Below, one piece after another: positions 40,919-42,194 of a stretch of 42,194 nucleotides of DNA. The DNA is from Thermoplasmata archaeon (GTDB lineage Archaea > Thermoplasmatota > Thermoplasmata > Lutacidiplasmatales > UBA184): positions 1 to 42,194 of the forward strand of contig JAKAUN010000003.1 in assembly GCA_021817605.1 (NCBI GenBank), in the 5' to 3' direction. Below the pieces are notes generated by a model. It ran no database searches, was not told the DNA's origin, and saw nothing but the letters and a program-made list of their open reading frames with translations. A program made the translations under genes and the position numbers. Every line of letters starts with the position of its first letter. Position 1 is the stretch's first letter.

Positions 40919-41110
40919 GGCGGTGCCGAGGTAGATCTGCGGAACGTTGCGAGGCCCCTTGGGAGTGCGGCCTTTCTGGACGAGGTAGAGCTAGCGGTAC
41001 CCTCGGCAGTTCCGGAACTCGAAGCTCCAGGGCGGCGACGGCATTCAGATGCGACAAGTCGGCGAAGTACATAGCGACGCGGGTCGAGGAGCGGCGGAAC
41101 CGCGCTTCGA

Positions 41111-41587
41111 ATGGAAAGTAATCCATCAGGGCCGAGGCCGTTCGAGGTGGAGTGGAAGCGGAAGGAAGCGGCGATCCGCGGTCGGGCGCTGGGGTCCGGT
41201 CGGGCGCTGCACTTCACCGACCGGGAGGAGTGGGACGACGAGGCGACCGTCCGGACGTGTCGGGCGAAGGCGGTGACCGAAGAGCAGGTCCGTCGACTGA
41301 AGGATTCCCCCTACCTGTCGGACACGCCGCAGTGTCACTGGACGGACTCGAAGATCCGGGTCCACCAGCTGATCTGTTTCCTCGGGCTCCAGCTGATGGC
41401 GATCCTCCAGCGGCAGCTGCACCGCACCGGTCATCCCGTCACCATCGGCGAGCTGGCCCACGGACTGCAGCGATGGCACCAGGTGGTGCTGCTGAACCCG
41501 GGAGGGAAGGTGGAGCGTCGGTTCCGCCGGATGAGCCCGGTGCAGGAGACGCCGTTCCGGGAGTTCGGCTTCGTAATCTACGCGTAG
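41111..41587 (+). pseudogene. C-terminal fragment of an IS1634/IS4-type transposase
   Basis: The frame has LHFTDREEWDDEATVRTCRA, EEQVRRLKDSPYLSDTPQCH, WTDSKIRVHQLICFLGLQL and LMAILQRQLHRTGHPVTIG. This matches the last third of IS1634-type transposases (TDR-W-DE-VR-YR..., FR-lKD, HWTDsKIRVH). The expected E in the FR-lKD helix is replaced and the first two thirds of the gene, with the other catalytic residues, are absent. It starts about 190 bases after the right repeat of the previous element, so the insertion may have destroyed it. The ATG at 41111 is only the first in the frame. Confidence 0.7.
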
Positions 41588-42194
41588 TGGAGGGAGAGGA
41601 GCAGGTTCAGCACGCGGTAGGCGATGCGTCTCGGGCGCCGCGATCTCCGTCAGGAATGTGGACCGTCCCCGTCCCTATCTTGTAAACTCCGGAGCGGACT
41701 TGAGCCCGGCCCAACGTCGCCGCGGCCCGTTGTGGACGACCCTCCATTCTCACCGTCCCCCGTACTTAGGGGGCCCGCCGTCAACGCAGGGAACGACCGC
41801 CCCGACGAGTGGTGCACCCTTCGTTCGACTCGAGTCGATGGACCCGAAGCCTCTGTGCGGGGCCCATGCGCCCCGGTAGCGAAGGGCGCCGCACAGCGCG
41901 ACGATGGCGAGGATGTCCGAATCGGGTGATGTCCCGGAGGTAGACGATTGCCTTCCCGGTGGAGGGAGGAGCGCCCGGCCATGCGAGTTCGAGAGAGCTA
42001 CGAGGAACTGGGCGAGCCTCGAAAGCGGGAGGGCCGGGCACGCATTCGACCACGCTCCGATTCCAACGCGGAGGAACGTGTGTTCCCACCGTCTCCTGCC
42101 GGCAGCCCCTACCTCCTATGCAACGGACATCTCCGAGACCCCTTTGGTGCGCTGGACAACGTCCGTGCCGAAGAGTCTCTCCAGCGACCTTGGG
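41588..42194. other. Stretch to the window end, with one open frame running out
   Basis: About 600 bases. An ORF starting at ATG 41981 (MRVRESYEELGEPRKREGRA) stays open to the last base. Its later part, SPYLLCNGHLRDPFGALDNV, is protein-like, but I do not recognise it; it could be the start of a gene that continues outside. The rest has only low-complexity frames. Confidence 0.35.

Noticed and set aside
1-42194. CRISPR arrays, rRNA genes and further tRNAs
   Set aside because: No regularly spaced direct repeats, no rRNA-like segments, and only one cloverleaf with a proper T arm were found by reading both strands.

Overview
The window is about 42 kb of very GC-rich DNA. It carries roughly 40 supportable genes, one tRNA gene, a complete-looking insertion element and several gene relics. 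It looks archaeal: TATA-like boxes lie about 25-35 bases upstream of several start codons (leaderless style), and there are many small zinc-ribbon and C2H2 proteins, winged-helix regulators, an HxlR regulator and a tRNA-Thr without encoded CCA. A high-GC member of the Thermoplasmatota is the most likely host, but that is an inference from gene style, not from a marker gene. GTG starts are frequent.

Layout. Positions 1-4.1 kb hold a methyltransferase cut by the window edge, relics (a GNAT fragment joined to another N-terminal fragment; a frameshifted FMN-reductase-like gene), a small winged-helix-like protein and an esterase. Positions 4.1-9 kb hold an HxlR regulator divergent from a copper-type P1B ATPase, then an aminosugar-type N-methyltransferase and a zinc-free quinone-oxidoreductase-like enzyme. 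Positions 9.6-22 kb hold a small membrane protein, a C2H2 mini-protein, GTP cyclohydrolase II, a zinc-ribbon protein, two paralogous GltD-like Fe-S/FAD oxidoreductases on opposite strands, PurT, a metallo-beta-lactamase-fold protein, MsrB, a 47-residue C2H2 protein, a DUF6114-like membrane protein and a LysE-type exporter. Positions 22-29 kb form a mainly minus-strand block: MsrA, a membrane protein, a GyrI-like protein, MoaA, an HtrA-like protein with an altered catalytic histidine, a small helical protein and an ACE-like M2 peptidase; a wHTH regulator in the block is on the plus strand.

Positions 29-37 kb hold two overlapping small ORFs, RNase HI, a zinc-ribbon membrane protein, a cyclophilin, a CBS protein, a second quinone-oxidoreductase-like enzyme, a uridine-phosphorylase-like enzyme, a membrane zinc-ribbon protein and a GT4 glycosyltransferase. 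From 37 kb onward the DNA looks accessory: tRNA-Thr(CGT) overlapped by the end of a truncated tyrosine integrase, a glycine-rich membrane protein, an insertion element with imperfect terminal inverted repeats enclosing a transposase and a pRiA4b-ORF3-like gene, and a fragment of an IS1634/IS4-type transposase.

Functionally the core part combines redox and metal handling (MsrA, MsrB, copper export, two MDR enzymes, two GltD-like enzymes), cofactor and purine synthesis (RibA, MoaA, PurT) and proteolysis. Unusually long stretches (about 0.5-1 kb) without recognisable genes separate many of them. The strongest candidates for something new are the insertion element with its passenger gene, the integrase whose stop codon lies in the anticodon loop of the tRNA, the HtrA-like protein with Arg at the catalytic His position, and a translationally coupled pair of unrecognised mini-genes at 29.2-29.6 kb.
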